Notes: generated by a model from the sequence alone, not told the origin. A stretch of 64,000 nucleotides of DNA from Isoetes taiwanensis (GCA_021234155.1 JAJEKV010000124.1:312001-376000); one strand, 5' to 3'. Shown: positions 43,198 to 56,800, counted from the first letter of the stretch. A program made the numbers and translations.

Positions 43198-44910
43198 TGC
43201 TACATATTGTTACTTCGCTACAACTATTTCTCTTTCACAATGACACCATTGTTTATCAATCCATATGATTTTGGATGCTCCATCTCTAGCTTAAAGGTAA
43301 TGCATGATTCACCTTATGGTTCGATTAAAGTTCCATTCCTACAATATAAATGCATTCTTGTGGTCACTGTTTGACTGATCTGCGTGACATGGAAAAAGGC
43401 GTGGAATAATCCGCCTGTTGTGTGCATAAGAATCCATTTGTTGATTGAAGCTAAAGGCTGGCTGCTATGAACAATCCGGAAGCCAAGAATATCCAAGAGT
43501 TGGAAGCAAACAGAGGGCCTAAACTTGAATCTGCAGCAAATCTTAGGAAGGAAACAAAAGGAGGTTTTGCAAACACTACATTGTAGAATCGTAAAACCAA
43601 TACCTTGTAAAAAAACAAAAAACATTATGCTAACGAAGAAACATTAAAAAACAAATACCTTTGTAAGTGTGAGCAAAAAATCCATCTCGTGGTAGTAAAA
43701 TCCACTCCGCAATAAGAATCCAAGAGGGCAAGTACACATGCATATGCACACATGCACACACATGCACACATGCACATGCACTTGCACTTGCACTTGCACA
43801 TGCACATGCACATGCACAATACACATGCACATGCATATACATGCACATGCATATACATGCACATGCACATGCACACACATGCACATGCATATACATGCGC
43901 AGTGTTCATGCACAAACACATGCAGAGAAAGACAACAACCCTCGGATTGTTCCAACCAACGAAAATCAACGGCCCATAAAGGGTGCACTCTAGAAATACT
44001 ATTTAGTACACCTCAACGAATACAACAACGAAATCATAGAAAAACCATGTGAAAAAGCGTATAAAAATCTAAAAGTAACCCCCTGTTATTATGCTACATA
44101 TTGTTACTTCCGCTACAACTATTTCTCTTTCACAATGACACCATTGTTTATCAATCCATATGATTTTGAATGCTCTATCTCTAGCTTAAAGGTAATGCAT
44201 GATTCACCTTATGGTTCGATTAAAGTTCCAAACCTACAATATAAATGCATTCTTGTAGCCACTATTTGACTGATCTGCGTGACATGGAAAAGGGCGTGGA
44301 ATAATCCGCCTGTTGTGTGCATAAGAATCCGTTTGTTGATTGAAGCTAAAGGTCGGCTTGCTATGAACAATCCGGCAGCCGGGAATATCCAAGAGTTGGA
44401 AGCAAACAGAGGGGCCTAAACTTGAATCTGCGCAAAGAAATCTTAGGAAGGAAACAAAAGGGGTTTTGCAAAGACTACATTGTAGAATCAGGAAACCAAT
44501 ACAACATTATGCTAACTGAAGAAACATTAAAAAATAAATACCTTTGTAAGTGTGAGCAAAAAATCCATTTCGTGGTAGTAAAATCCACTCTAGCAATAAG
44601 AATCCAAGAGGGCAAGTACACATGCATATGCACACATGCACACACATGCACTTGCACTTGCACTTGCACATGCACAATACACATGCACACACATGCACAT
44701 GCATGTGCACATGCACATGCATACACATGCGTAGTGTTCATGCACAAACACATGCAGAGAAAGACAACAACCCTCGGATTGTTCCAACCAACGAAAATCA
44801 ACCGCCCATAAAAGGTGCACTCTAGAAATACTATTTAGTACACCTCAACGAATACAACAACGAAATCATAAAAAAACCATGTGAAAAAGCGTATAAAAAT
44901 CTAAAAGTAA
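43198..44910 (+). repeat. Tandem duplication of the 0.87-kb CATGCA unit
   Basis: Unit 1 about 43198-44097 and unit 2 44098-44910, each from 'TTGTTACTTCCGCTACAACT' to the shared terminus (the second is cut short at 'CCCCCTATTCATG'). Each holds a CATGCA/CACATG minisatellite (43734-43920, 44615-44755) differing in length. Unit 1 resembles the 30720-31590 copy. Apparent ORFs inside are microsatellite artefacts. Confidence 0.85.
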
Positions 44911-46040
44911 CCCCCTATTCATGTTTGTTGGAACAACAACACAATATGGCACCCGAATGGTGAGTTTTACAGACGATAGATGAGGGGCTTGACGTGCTGG
45001 CATGATGATGGCTAAAGAGGTTGTCGTACTAAAATATGTTGGATGAAGGGCCTAAGGTTCTGAAATGATGATGATAGAGGGCCTGACGTGCTTGGAGAAG
45101 GGCAAGGAGCAATGTGACGAGCTAAAAACAATTTTTCAGCACATGTATAGCCCACAAAAGCAAAAACACACCCATGTAAAAAATGCCACAACATGAGAGG
45201 AAATTTGACGTATCATATGCATAGTCGCAAACCCCCAAATTAAAGAGCATTAAACACTTGTTTTTCACACAACGGTATGGACAATGATTTCCTAATTGTT
45301 TGAATTGGTGAAAGCAAACTAGAGTATACATGAATCAGGACGTTACTCAAAGATACTCTACATATTCCAAGATGATGATGTACTTCAATTTTTGACATTA
45401 TATTGATGTTAAGAAGTATCTTAGAGCATTGTCTGCTTTTCATTGCATGGTGTACTGGTAGGACATATCAAGGATAGGACCAAAGTTGCATACGTAAAAT
45501 ACGAAAAAAGTATGAAATGTATGACCACCTCCCCTCCCCCCTCCAATTTTAGCAGAAATACGCATTTGTATATGTCCAAAAATGAATTCGGCTGGTAGAA
45601 GCAGTGCGGGCGTGTATAAATCATGGCGTCCGTGTCTTGCTAAGATGCAGACACAAATATTGAACACTTACTGCCGCGTGTACGCCAACATGCGGCTGCT
45701 TTAGGCAAAACGCATCCGCGGAAGTGCCATAGTGTACAATGAGATTACCTTCGTCGCAACGCTTCTTTTTGCAACCGCATTGAAAATTCTATGGATGCAT
45801 TTTACCACAATGCGGCCGCACAACTGGCCTTGAACTTCGGCGCCCCTCTATGCGACTGCATGGTTGAACATGGCGGGCGCGAATTTCACGATGCAGACAC
45901 TCAGTGGAGTGTCTGCAGATGCATTCTAGCTTTTTAGTCATTTTTTGGACGCGAGTTGAGCAGGATTTCGGGTTGATATCCTTGTCTCAAAGCGTTGGCT
46001 ACCAAGTGCAGTTCACAAATCCTTGGAGATGGTCTTCCTT
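44911..46040. other. Spacer, no gene seen
   Basis: Contains C/G-richer stretches with 'GCGGCCGC'-like words (about 45690-45850) and small direct repeats. No gene recognised on either strand. Confidence 0.4.
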
Positions 46041-46395
46041 TGATGCCATCATTGAGTATGTGAACGTAATATCAATACTTAACAAAGTGAGCTTGTTCTT
46101 TTGCAAGTTGTAGTGGCTTTGGATAACTAGTCATTCGATCAATAGCTTTGTTCGAGGGCAATGTGACATCGCGAGTGAGCTGCTCCTTTTCTTATACACA
46201 CTAGCCTTTGGTTGACTATATGTTATGAGTGTGAACCTAATGCCAATACTTATCGAAGTGAAGGTCCTGCTTTGCTAGTTGTAGTGGCCCTGGGATATCA
46301 CTAGTTTGTTCTTCAGTAGCTTCGATTAGAGGCAGTGCGACATATGTGAGTGAGCTACTCCTTTGTTTATACACACTAGCCTCCAGTTGACATGA
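46040..46395. repeat. ~180-bp tandem duplication
   Basis: 'GTGAACGTAATATCAATACTTA' to 'CTTATACACACTAGCCTTTGG' is repeated head to tail as 'GTGAACCTAATGCCAATACTTA' to 'TTATACACACTAGCCTCCAG', with about 15-20% divergence. It stands directly before the hAT relic. Confidence 0.7.
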
Positions 46396-46408
46396 CAGAA
46401 GTACTGAC

Positions 46409-47617
46409 ATGGGAGATGCGAGTGGTGCCTCTACTTTTCATGCAGTAGGGGTAACTCGAGCTAACAAAAAGTCTGCCAAAGCCAAGGAGGCATGTGGAGG
46501 AGGTAGAAAACCAGAGATTGAGTGGGAGTACATGGATAATATGGGTGACGGACAACGGGCATGTAAATTCTGTGGACATGTCTCTGTGAATAGAAGTGCT
46601 ACTCGAATCCGTGCCCATATTATGGGGAGGAGCACAGAAAGGAGGTGTTGGAGGTGTTAGCATTCTGTGCAAGCCTCATTACAACACATTGGTCCTGATC
46701 AACCATTTGACAATGCCAAATAAAAGGAGTTATTGGCCAATGTCATGTCCCATTGGGCAAAATCCTACTCCGCCATATATGTCACCGACCATACCTTGGA
46801 TCCAGCTAAGTAACATGCACGAACATGCAGACAAAGAGGTGATGGCATCATTGAAGAAGGTTGACAAATGATACTACCCAAACCCATCTAATTACAAGGC
46901 TGTTTTGACAAAGTTAACAGAGTGCCAGAATCAAACTAGCCAATGGTGAGATGAGGAATTGGGTAAAGTGATACAAAGCCACAAGCAAAAGCCAAGCATG
47001 GAGGCATATGCATGGTGGTAGGTGCATGGTCAAGTCGCTGTGATGTACAAGCACTCGCAATGACAATCTTTTCACTGGTTTCTCAAACATTGCAAGTGAG
47101 AGGAACTGGAGCGCCTACAAATACATTCACTCAGTGTCATGTAATCAGTTGCTTCACAAGAAAGTAGATAAGCAGGTGTTCAACTTCTCTAATTGGCAGC
47201 TCTTGAATCGCAACAACAACAAGTGATAGGGAACTAAGTTTTCTGCATTTGAAACTGTTGCAGACGTTGAGGAAGATGACTTCGAGGATAGTGAAGATGG
47301 GCGAGTGGCAATGACAGCAGATCGTAATCGTGATCCAGACATCCACTTGCTCTGAGGATGACAATGAGGAAGCTAACAACCTGTCAGAAGAGTTCGACGA
47401 CAACAGCAGCAAGGACGAAACAGACGCAGAGATGGACTTAAAGGACACAGAGATTGACGTTGATATGGAAATCATTGCTACAGGCGAAGGGGTGCGGATA
47501 AATGGGAACAACGACTTTCCTATTCGTTCACAAAGGAGAAGGGTTGTAGGTAAAGGCAAGGGGAAAAGGAGGTTTGCACTCGACGTCGGCAGCCATGCGG
47601 ACGAGATTTCGATTTAA
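46409..47617 (+). pseudogene. hAT-superfamily transposase relic
   Basis: N-terminal BED-type zinc finger 'RACKFCGHVSVNRSATRIRAHIMG' (46555-46630) after a Lys-rich start. The central transposase is mostly deleted or full of stops. The C-terminal dimerisation block survives near 47088-47190 as 'ASERNWSAYKYIHSVSCNQLL', matching the hAT consensus SERNWS..IHS..RNRL. A final acidic ORF (47330-47617) is rich in Asp/Glu and ends 'GKGKGKRRF', common in plant hAT C-termini. At about 1.2 kb it is far shorter than a working hAT gene (about 2 kb). TIRs and 8-bp duplication not found. Confidence 0.75.
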
Positions 47618-47989
47618 TGTCAATTGCAATACAAACTTTTGGTTGAATATTAAATGCAATACAAACTTTTGGATAGTAAACTTCTGGGCAAATGCAAGAC
47701 ACAATTTTTGTTAAATCAATAGACGTGATTGCACATCTGTACTCTTATTCATAGTAAATTGTGTAATACAAGAGTACAAGTACGAAGTCCAAAGCTTCCA
47801 TATCCAAAGTTTTCATGTCCGAAATAAGTGTGTCCAGATGTACACAAATTACAGGCAGTACATGCCCAAGAATCTCATGCTTAAAATAAAATATATAAGT
47901 ACAATCTCTATGTCCAAAATATACAAGACAATCTCAAGTCCAAACTATACAAGTACAATGTAATGTAGAAGAGAATCTCATTAAAGAAC
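47618..47989. other. Spacer between convergent pseudogenes
   Basis: Short direct repeats ('AATGCAATACAAACTTTTGG' at about 47622 and 47652; 'GTACAATCTC'-type words at 47900-47960). No gene. Confidence 0.5.
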
Positions 47990-49900
47990 AATCATTGTCA
48001 TAGCACAACATCGCGGACCCGTGTTGGAGGAGCTGGATAAAGGAGTAGGTCTGCGTTAGGGTCTGTTATTACTTCACCTGCACGTGGTTCCGCAACTCCT
48101 CGATAGAAATTAGTCTGGTGCAGGTTGTCAATACATCCCATCGCGCTTGCGAACGTAACAACAGTTAGACATATCTGGCACTTGGCATTGCGGCATAACG
48201 AAGATTGCATATTGTTGTTCGGGAATGATCCATGCACAGCGCAATGGGCATATACGACTTCTGATCATAGCATCCATCAAGCACTTAATATGGAACGGGT
48301 GGCCACATCCCAACGTATACCATTCCATCTGAGAAAGTCCATCCTAGCATAATGTGCAACCCTCACGTCGATGTTTAGGATGTTACACCATTGGTAGTCA
48401 AACATGTACTCTTAGGCCCCAAGCCACAACTGCATCCTCTATACTCGGACGCAAGAGATCAGGAGTCAGCAAGTGCGTCAACCCACGCAAATGTACATTA
48501 TTGTCCTCAAAGCTAGTCAACTGAGTACGGGCCAAGGCCCGCTCCACGCTGGTTTGTTCTAGCCTTTGCCTCCTGTCATCGTACAAGTCTGTATTCCACC
48601 GTGGAGTCACCAACGCAGTCAGCATGGTCTTATTGTAGTCCCTTTTGGTGCGTAGGTGAGCCTCTAGGTTGGCTGCCTCGTTTATGGTCCCATGCTTTGC
48701 AACATTAGCTGCTTCAAGGTGGCGCAAGATGCCGGGTATCAAATATAGGTAATTGTAGGGTTTTCAATGCCAGCTTGCTCAGGGGTCCATTCTCTGGTTC
48801 CCGAGCATCTCTCTTACCAGGATAATGTCTGCCCCCTACTGGAAGCGTAATTGACACTGGCGTTATTGACAATCTCGTGGTACACCTGTGTGTAGAAGTT
48901 CTTTGGTATATAGCCGTGCACCTGTATGAACTTGGGATTTGTCTTCTTTGCAACTTCAGGTACTGTGCAGCTAGAAGCTTTATACCTTGATCTGCTAGTC
49001 ATCGGCCAGTCTCGTTCAACTACCTCCTCCATGTGGTCGTGAGGAGTGTAGCCTCTTGGACGTCAATAGACTTGGCTCTAGCCTTCCCAGAAACTGCCAT
49101 GATATCCCGCAGTTTGTGTATCTTGCAGCTCCTTCTTCGACCTTGCGAGCATGTAGCTTTGCACGGGTAGTTCTATATCATCCACAAGTCCTATAAGTGA
49201 TGCATTGAGATCAAAGTCACCAAGGGGGCGCTGGTAGATCATCGTTGCTTATGTGTGAGAGAGTTGCATGTGTTTAATGTGCAAAGATGGAAGCTGAAAA
49301 AAACCAAGCACACATAAACGAGGATCAGAAGTTGAATATAAGCAACTAAGAAAATAACGTTCAGATGTAAACACCATGCATGTAAATCAGGATACATCAA
49401 TACGAAACATAGAATACCAATTGATACAACAAGCCACTCAAATATGAGCCATTCTTATTAGCAATATTTGTGAGTATAAGCCATGTACAAGATGAATAAA
49501 ATTTATGCAAACTATGAAACCTTTCAACATTTTATTACGCTACTGTCCAAGGGTGGGATTGCATCCAACTCTATATGACTCCACAGGCATGCTGTTGCAC
49601 TGCAATTGTACATCCGGAGTAACGCGTCTAAGAAGTTGGTTAGATCAAGCGATGGCCGACTGGGTCATTCTTTGGAAAGGCCATTCTCAAATGAAGTTGT
49701 TGGCTGATAGGCCTTCCCCTCTTCTTAGGCCTCTGCTGGCTAGACTCCAAGTTTTGTGCTAGTACTGATGCACTTGGAGGGTTTTGTACTGGTGCCGATG
49801 CACTTGCTTGGCCTTGATCCTCCGGATGGAGAGCTACTACTGGGATTGTTGAATCATTAGCTTGAGCTTGGCTATCTGATGCCTCAGTTTCTGGATTCAT
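47990..49900 (-). pseudogene. AT-hook / RING-type gene relic
   Basis: Read right to left. ATG at 49900 opens a Gln/Ala/Ser-rich N-terminus ending in an AT-hook-like 'QRPKKRGRPIS' (about 49700). After a gap, 'IYQRPLGDFDLNASLIGLVDD' (49240) and 'DWPMTSRSRYKASSC' (49000) continue with stops. One frame from 48742 then runs '..AHLRTKRDYNKTM..' and, past three stops, into a RING-like pattern: 'CTLC', then 'LGCGHPFHIKCLMDAMIRSRICPL' ligands (48350-48250). This suggests a dead DNA-binding RING protein, possibly part of the neighbouring transposon. A single ancestral gene is inference. Confidence 0.45.
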
Positions 49901-50640
49901 GACTAGATGCTACTACTTATTCTCGAAGTATCGCGTGTACTATATTGAATGAACCATTGCAATGCCTCTAGTATGCAAGTTTAGAAAGATATGCATGATA
50001 ATGAAATGATTAATTAATGTACAAAAGAAATAAGATCTATAAAATGACTCTCTATAAGCATGCATTACCCTAAGTGAACTAACTACATAAAAAAAGCAGT
50101 ACGGGTTTATTATTACGGGATTGCAACTAGGGTTCATTATTACATTCCATTGTTAAGGTTCATTGGTTGCTATTTCCGTGTCGGCCCTTCTAGTCTATAG
50201 GGTTCCTTGGTTGGTATACTTGCTATCGTTGGTATTTATGGTTTAAGGGATCTGGCCAGACACCATGTTTTATATGTACTACGAGTCTACAACATGGAGT
50301 CCATGGACACTATGGTTGTGGGATAAAGGCAGACGCTTGCGTATAATGCTTGCCACCATATTTTCCAACCCCATATTCAATACTGGACACTCGTCAACAA
50401 TACTATTGGGATGAGGGCATAGGAAGGCAAGCGCTCTCGAAACGTCATTGAGACGAAATCCATGTACCATAGAACACTACCAGAGAAGCTCATGGTAATG
50501 CTAGGTAGCATAGACCTCAATCCCGACAACACCGACCCTAATCCATGAGCTCATGGTCAATCAACCCAAGCTCTACGGCACACGGTACAGAAGCCAGGCC
50601 GGCCCATGGAAGACATTGGTTCCTAGGATATACTAAGAAG
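49901..50640. other. Spacer, no gene seen
   Basis: A+T-rich to 50150, then mixed. Nothing recognised. Confidence 0.4.
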
Positions 50641-51565
<925 letters not shown>

Positions 51566-52537
51566 ATGCCCCCTGATAATTCTTTGGCCTTGATTGTTCA
51601 TGGAAGTGATGCTGATGCCATTCAAAGCAAGAAAAGAAAGCGTCATGTTGATTGGTCTGATAATGCAATTGGCACAATGCTTTTCTTGATGAAAGAATAT
51701 AAAGTTCATAATAATGGAAACATTAATCTGTCCGCTAGTCAGTGGAGAGAGATCATGATAAAACTTCGACATTCAGTAGAGGGCTTAGAAGATTTAAGGC
51801 AATTGAGAAACAAATGGGATAAATTGCAGATTAAATTTAAGTATGAAAAAGAAGCTTCAAACAGGACTGGTGCAGAACCTTCGAGTTGGCCATGGTTTGA
51901 AGTCATGGAAGATTTAAAGCACGGACAGACTAATGAGAGAGACATACTTGGTGGTGGAGATGATGGAACTTTTGGTCCCGAGGCATTTGAGGAAGCTGAT
52001 ATGTTCACAAATGAATTTATGTCTCAAGCATTCTATGAGACAATTGGCACTGAAGCTTCATTTGTTGAAGAGGAATTTGTGAATGTTGAGAATAATGGTG
52101 GTGTTCCTGCCAGTCCATACAGTCCAATTGGCAATAAGGACACTTCTAGTGCTCAAAAAGAAAATGGTGGGAAAGAGACTCCAGGTGGCTGCAATATTTC
52201 TGATACAAGCCCAAGATCTGCTGCTTGCAATAAACCAGGAGTGTATGGGAAGCCAACAACCAAAAGAAGATCTCGAGTTCATATAGATGAAGATATTGCA
52301 GCAAGTATATCTAAAATGGCAAACAGTTTTGGGGAAAATGAAGCAAGGAAATTGGAGTTCATGAGGGAGGATTCTGTGAAGAAGGCAGAATTGATCAAAG
52401 AATTAGAGACAATGAGATCAGCTAACAGCTTGAAAATTGCTGAATCAATGGCCACCATGACACAAAGCATTTGTCAGATGACAAAAGATACCTTCCTGGA
52501 GATTGCCAAGCTTGCTTCATCCAAATCGAATTCCTAA
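51566..52537 (+). CDS. PIF/Harbinger-associated Myb/SANT-like protein
   Basis: Open 324-aa frame from ATG 51566. After a basic 'KKRKRHVDWSD' the N-terminal ~100 residues form a Myb/SANT-like trihelix: 'W..MLFLMKEYKVHNN', 'SASQWREIMIKL', 'LRQLRNKWDKLQIKFKYEKEA', 'WPWFEVMEDL' carry the spaced Trp/Leu pattern of plant Myb/SANT-like domains. Then an acidic linker, a basic 'TTKRRSRVH', and a long helix at the C-terminus (about residues 245-320, coiled coil). In PIF/Harbinger elements this second protein brings the transposase to the nucleus and the TIRs. No transposase lies nearby, but its last ~85 nt and 3' UTR (to 52721) recur at 61040-61327 and 63555-63827 fused to transposase fragments, which ties it to that family. 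Confidence 0.75.
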   Translation: MPPDNSLALIVHGSDADAIQSKKRKRHVDWSDNAIGTMLFLMKEYKVHNNGNINLSASQWREIMIKLRHSVEGLEDLRQLRNKWDKLQIKFKYEKEASNRTGAEPSSWPWFEVMEDLKHGQTNERDILGGGDDGTFGPEAFEEADMFTNEFMSQAFYETIGTEASFVEEEFVNVENNGGVPASPYSPIGNKDTSSAQKENGGKETPGGCNISDTSPRSAACNKPGVYGKPTTKRRSRVHIDEDIAASISKMANSFGENEARKLEFMREDSVKKAELIKELETMRSANSLKIAESMATMTQSICQMTKDTFLEIAKLASSKSNS

Positions 52538-52721
52538 ATTGAGGTATTTCGAGGTTTTTCACATATGAATTCTATATTCTGTTTTTCTGTTATTCTGTAA
52601 TACTCTGTTACAGTAATTCTGTTATTTTGAGTTTTCGAGTTGCTGTTACAGATTTGTCTCATATTGTCTCATGTGATGTAATGTGTATGTCATGTTCAAT
52701 TCTTTAGGAATTTTTCTATTC

Positions 52722-52757
52722 TTGGGAAGACTCTTCTAGCAAAACAACAACAACATG
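52722..52757 (+). repeat. 36-bp sequence shared with 53806-53841
   Basis: 'CTTGGGAAGACTCTTCTAGC' continuing into (AAC)n starts exactly where homology to the Harbinger 3' UTR stops, and recurs once more at 53806. Probably a right-hand junction of the element. Confidence 0.6.
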
Positions 52758-52995
52758 AAGTGAAGTGGCTTTCTTATTGAGCATTCAAAGTACAATAGCA
52801 TAGTAGTAAAAATGATTGGCTAGAAAGATAGAAAGCCAAAATCAACCCCGGAAGTAGACAATTACCGAGGGTTTCATTAAGAAATGAGATAAGCCACAAT
52901 GAATCTCAAAGTCAAAGATTTATCAACTGGAATAAAAACCCCGCCCTCTCGGGTTTTCGAGGAAAACCATGGAGATAAATAAACGACTAAGAGTC
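52758..52995 (-). mobile_element. LINE 3'-UTR stub, (AAC)n tail
   Basis: Minus-strand hairpin version 'AAAAACCCCGCCCTCTCGGG' at 52935-52960. The 3' end abuts (AAC)n at 52742-52757. Confidence 0.5.
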
Positions 52996-53339
52996 AAACA
53001 AGTGCATCATCCAACCATCATTGACAATAATCCCCGTGCATGTGCATCTGCAGTCTTCACGTAACAATTGCAAACTTCAAATGGTCATGGAAGCTTGACA
53101 AAGTGCGAAGCCGTTGAAAATTCATCCATAGTTATGAAGCCACGACTCCACCTCGAATGCGGCTTGAAGATGTCCATAGTCATGAAGCCATGGCCGATCG
53201 AATTCAAATGCGACTTGAATAGATCTACAATAACAAAGAACCAGAAATTGAAACACATTAAGCAACCATTAATCATGTCAAAGTCCATAAACAAGCATAC
53301 GAGAAAATATTTTCAGTTCAATATGAAGCAAGAACTGAG

Positions 53340-53560
53340 CAAGCCACCCATATAAAATGAGCATAAGCGAAGGGACGAGGAAGAACATCCGCCTAGCCAG
53401 GAAAGACATCTGCGAACTAGTGCGGGGAAGAACATCCGTCCAAACAACTCAACTCAGAAAATGGAGCGGGGAAGAACGTCTGCCTAGACGAAAAATATCA
53501 AATGCAACTAAAGCAGGGAAGAACATCCGCCCATAAATTACAAATGAAGAAAACATGAAC
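53340..53560. repeat. ~55-bp minisatellite 'GGGGAAGAACATCCGCC'
   Basis: Four or five diverged copies (53375, 53420, 53467, 53515) of 'GGGAAGAACATCCGCCTA'-like sequence separated by A-rich spacers; related motifs run back to 53100 ('CGACTCCACCTCGAATGCGG' and a near copy). Confidence 0.6.
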
Positions 53561-53626
53561 AAATGAGGTGAGCAAAAAAGACCACACATTCCAAGTATAT
53601 TGCAAAAGGGCATGGGAGGGTGGGAA

Positions 53627-53845
53627 AGTAGGAAGACAAAACACAAAAAGATGGAACGCTCAAGAGGAAGGCCGATGATGAAAACCTAGAACTGATGAGA
53701 TATATAGCCTGTAAAAAAGATCTGATGGAAAAAATAGACGTTCCAAAAAAGGACCGTCTTCTCCAAGAATGATGGTTCTATGTTGCCATAGAACCATTGC
53801 ATTCTTGGGAAGACTCTTCTAGCAAAACAACAACAACATATGGCC
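53627..53845 (+). repeat. Uninterrupted copy of the Harbinger flank
   Basis: 53627-53799 is almost identical to 58683-58855 ('AAGTAGGAAGACAAAACACA' to 'GTTGCCATAGAACCAT'). At 58855 the sequence switches into the tandem Harbinger array, while here it continues to 'TGCATTCTTGGGAAGACTC'. Together with 52722-52757 this looks like an empty site flanked by two halves of a filled site. Confidence 0.65.
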
Positions 53846-53859
53846 GAAAGAAGAGGAAC

Positions 53860-56800
53860 ACTCCGCTCATAAACTCTAGGTGCAATAGTAGATGGCAAGA
53901 AAGTCTAGCGAGAAAGAAAAGATGAGATGCAAGACAAGACAATAGGAGAAAAAGAAGTCAACAAACATCAAGAAAGAAAGAAGAAAAAAAAAAAAAAGGG
54001 AAAGAGAATGAAAATTAAATCCTTTTGAGACAACAAGCTACGTCAAATTGAATAAGAGGGAAAAAAGCTCAAAGCATTTTAGATGCAAAGGAATTAAAGC
54101 AAGACCCATGAAATTTGAGCACTACGCAGCCCCAAGCAATGTTGTAGCCAAAGGGAAAATATATAGAGAAGATAGGGTTAATCAAGTGTATCGGGTAGTG
54201 GCCAAGCTCATTTGAAATATGCGATTATGCTGAGAAGCATTAGATGATTTTTCTTTACGCTCTAAAAGTTCTCCTCCAAGAGTTTCTCCAGCAGTGTCCA
54301 TGACTTGAAAGAGAAAGCTCAAACAGCAATGAAAGTAAGAACCACACTATATAAAAAGGGGTCTAGCAAATAAAAGAGTTTAGAATGAATTGAAAATCAC
54401 TTAACAAATAAACAGACTAGTACGACCGGTGATGCTTCTGAGAAGAAGGAAAGTGATGGGGTTTTTGGGACCTAGAGGGCATGAATTTGGCATATCAAAG
54501 GAGGAAGACGGTTAGTTGTGAACAAGGAAGAGAACATATGGAATAATCTTGGGCCTAAGATGCTTTGCCATGGCATAACACACATGGAAATTATAAAGGC
54601 ACAAAAGTTTTCGATACAGTATGGTTCATCGTTTTCCAAAGCTCAAGGAGAAATCCACCATAGTTTAAAGGAATAGAAAACAAACCCAACAAATAAAAAA
54701 CAAGAGGAAGGGGAAAAACATGGAAAAAATAATGGAATAAATAATGCGCACTTAGGGAAAATAGAATTTAAGGAAATAATGCACACTCAAAGAAAATAGA
54801 ATATAAGGAAAATAACATCCACGTCTCGGAAATACAAGAACAATTACGAACAAATATAATTTACAAAGCAACCATAGCTACAAAAAATGCAAATGCAACT
54901 CAACCACAAAAGATTCTTTTCAAAGCAGGATGGTGAGAGGTAAATATACACTGAGGAAAAACAATGACTACTATTAGGGAGATGTTACAAAAAGAGATAT
55001 TATCCTAGGCACAAAAATGCGCATGAGATAATGAAACTTATAGGACATTTAGAGAAAGAAAAATGTTAATCCAACAAAGCATAAAAAGAGCTTTCCATAG
55101 AACCTTGTCAACCAAAACAAAAAAGCAATCCGTCTAGGATATTTATCCTAAGCAAACAAAGAAGGAAAAAACATCATCGAAACATAACTTTACCAAAAGA
55201 AAGGTTAGAAAAACATTAAAAGATTGGAAATCTATTAGGCAGAACTTTGAGCAAATCTTATGAGCTACATAAGTTGAGTTGGAAACTATAGATTGCTTGT
55301 AAATCGTTTTCAAAGAAAGAAAAGGCAAAAAAGGAACTATCGATTAATATAGTCACCAAGGAAAAAATAGGAAGATGGCAAGGAAAAACCAAAAAATTGG
55401 GTAAGAGAAGTGACATATGAGCAAAGATGGTCAAAGAGAGATCCACCATTGGTAAAGGGATAAATTGAAAAATGGAAAGCCAAGATCACCAATCATTAGA
55501 AAATAGAGTTTAAAAAATAAATAGAAATAGAATAGAATAGAATAGAATAGTACGACATCTAAGCCGCATCCCAAGGAACTCTTAATTCTCTACATCTATT
55601 GTTATTGGAGACAACTTAAAAAATGAATGAGATTCCAAATATGTAAGTATAGACACAAAACGGGGCTATAAATTATAAGTAGTTAAAATAGTTATCAATA
55701 AGTAATGTTATAATGGGCAAAACGGGGCGTTATCCTGGACTGAATATTTCACCCAAAAAAAGGGCTGGTCCGAACAGCAGAAGAGCTGGATCTCCCGCTC
55801 TTAGGCTAATAGCAGAGGATAGGCCGAATAGCAGAAGGGCATGAAGAGCAGGATTTCCTGCTAAACAAACTCGGATTTGGAAGGGCAAGGCCACAAACCT
55901 AAAGCAAGGGTTTGATAGCTGGTAAGAGAAGTGAGACATATGAAGGAAGGAAGGAAGAACAAAGATGGTCAAATAGAGATCCACCATTGATAAAGGCCTA
56001 AATTGGCAAATGGAAAGCCAAGGTCACCAATCATTAGAAACAGAGTTTAACATAACTAAATCCAAAATAGAGGTGTAAAAAGAAACTTCCTAAAATTGAA
56101 AAAATAAGGCAAACTGGCTAATAAAAGAAAAGAAAAATAGATGGGGTAAAATTGGCAAATAAGGGTAAAGTTCCACGTTAGATAGTAATCGAAGCAAAAA
56201 CAAACTTGAAACATATGCTAAGTAATGAATCTTGTCTTCAAAAGGAGATTTGTTTTGGCTGCCGAGTTGAGGTCCTAAATGCCAGAGCAAGCAAAGAGGC
56301 CGCTTTGGTCTTAGATGTACAACCAAAAGAAGAAATAACTTTGGAGACCAAGCACGTGACTCATGTAAAGAGGTCTAAAGAGAAAATAACGGTAAAGGCG
56401 TAAAAGAATATTGCCTAGGATGTTGGAGCGGATGAAGTTGTAAAATAATGGAAAAAGCAAGAAAAAATCCAATCTCTAAATTCAAATCCCACCTTAGCTA
56501 TGGTCCGACTAAAAGGGGCTTAATATGTGATAAATTCTAGATTACCATGAAAATGAAAATTGGAAGATGTGAGGCGAGAGTGATATTGTTAAATTGAGGT
56601 TATGAACAAACAAGTTATGAGTCGAGAAAAACTACGGCCACTTGAGGTAATAAACAAAAAAGTTATAAGGCTTGAAAAGAATAGAGCTAAAGATGATAAT
56701 GTGGCATCAAGATGGCAGAGTCGGGGCCAGAATTACAGAATGACAGGAACCTTAGAATGACAGATACCTTAGAGAGAAAAACAACGTAAACAACAGGCTA

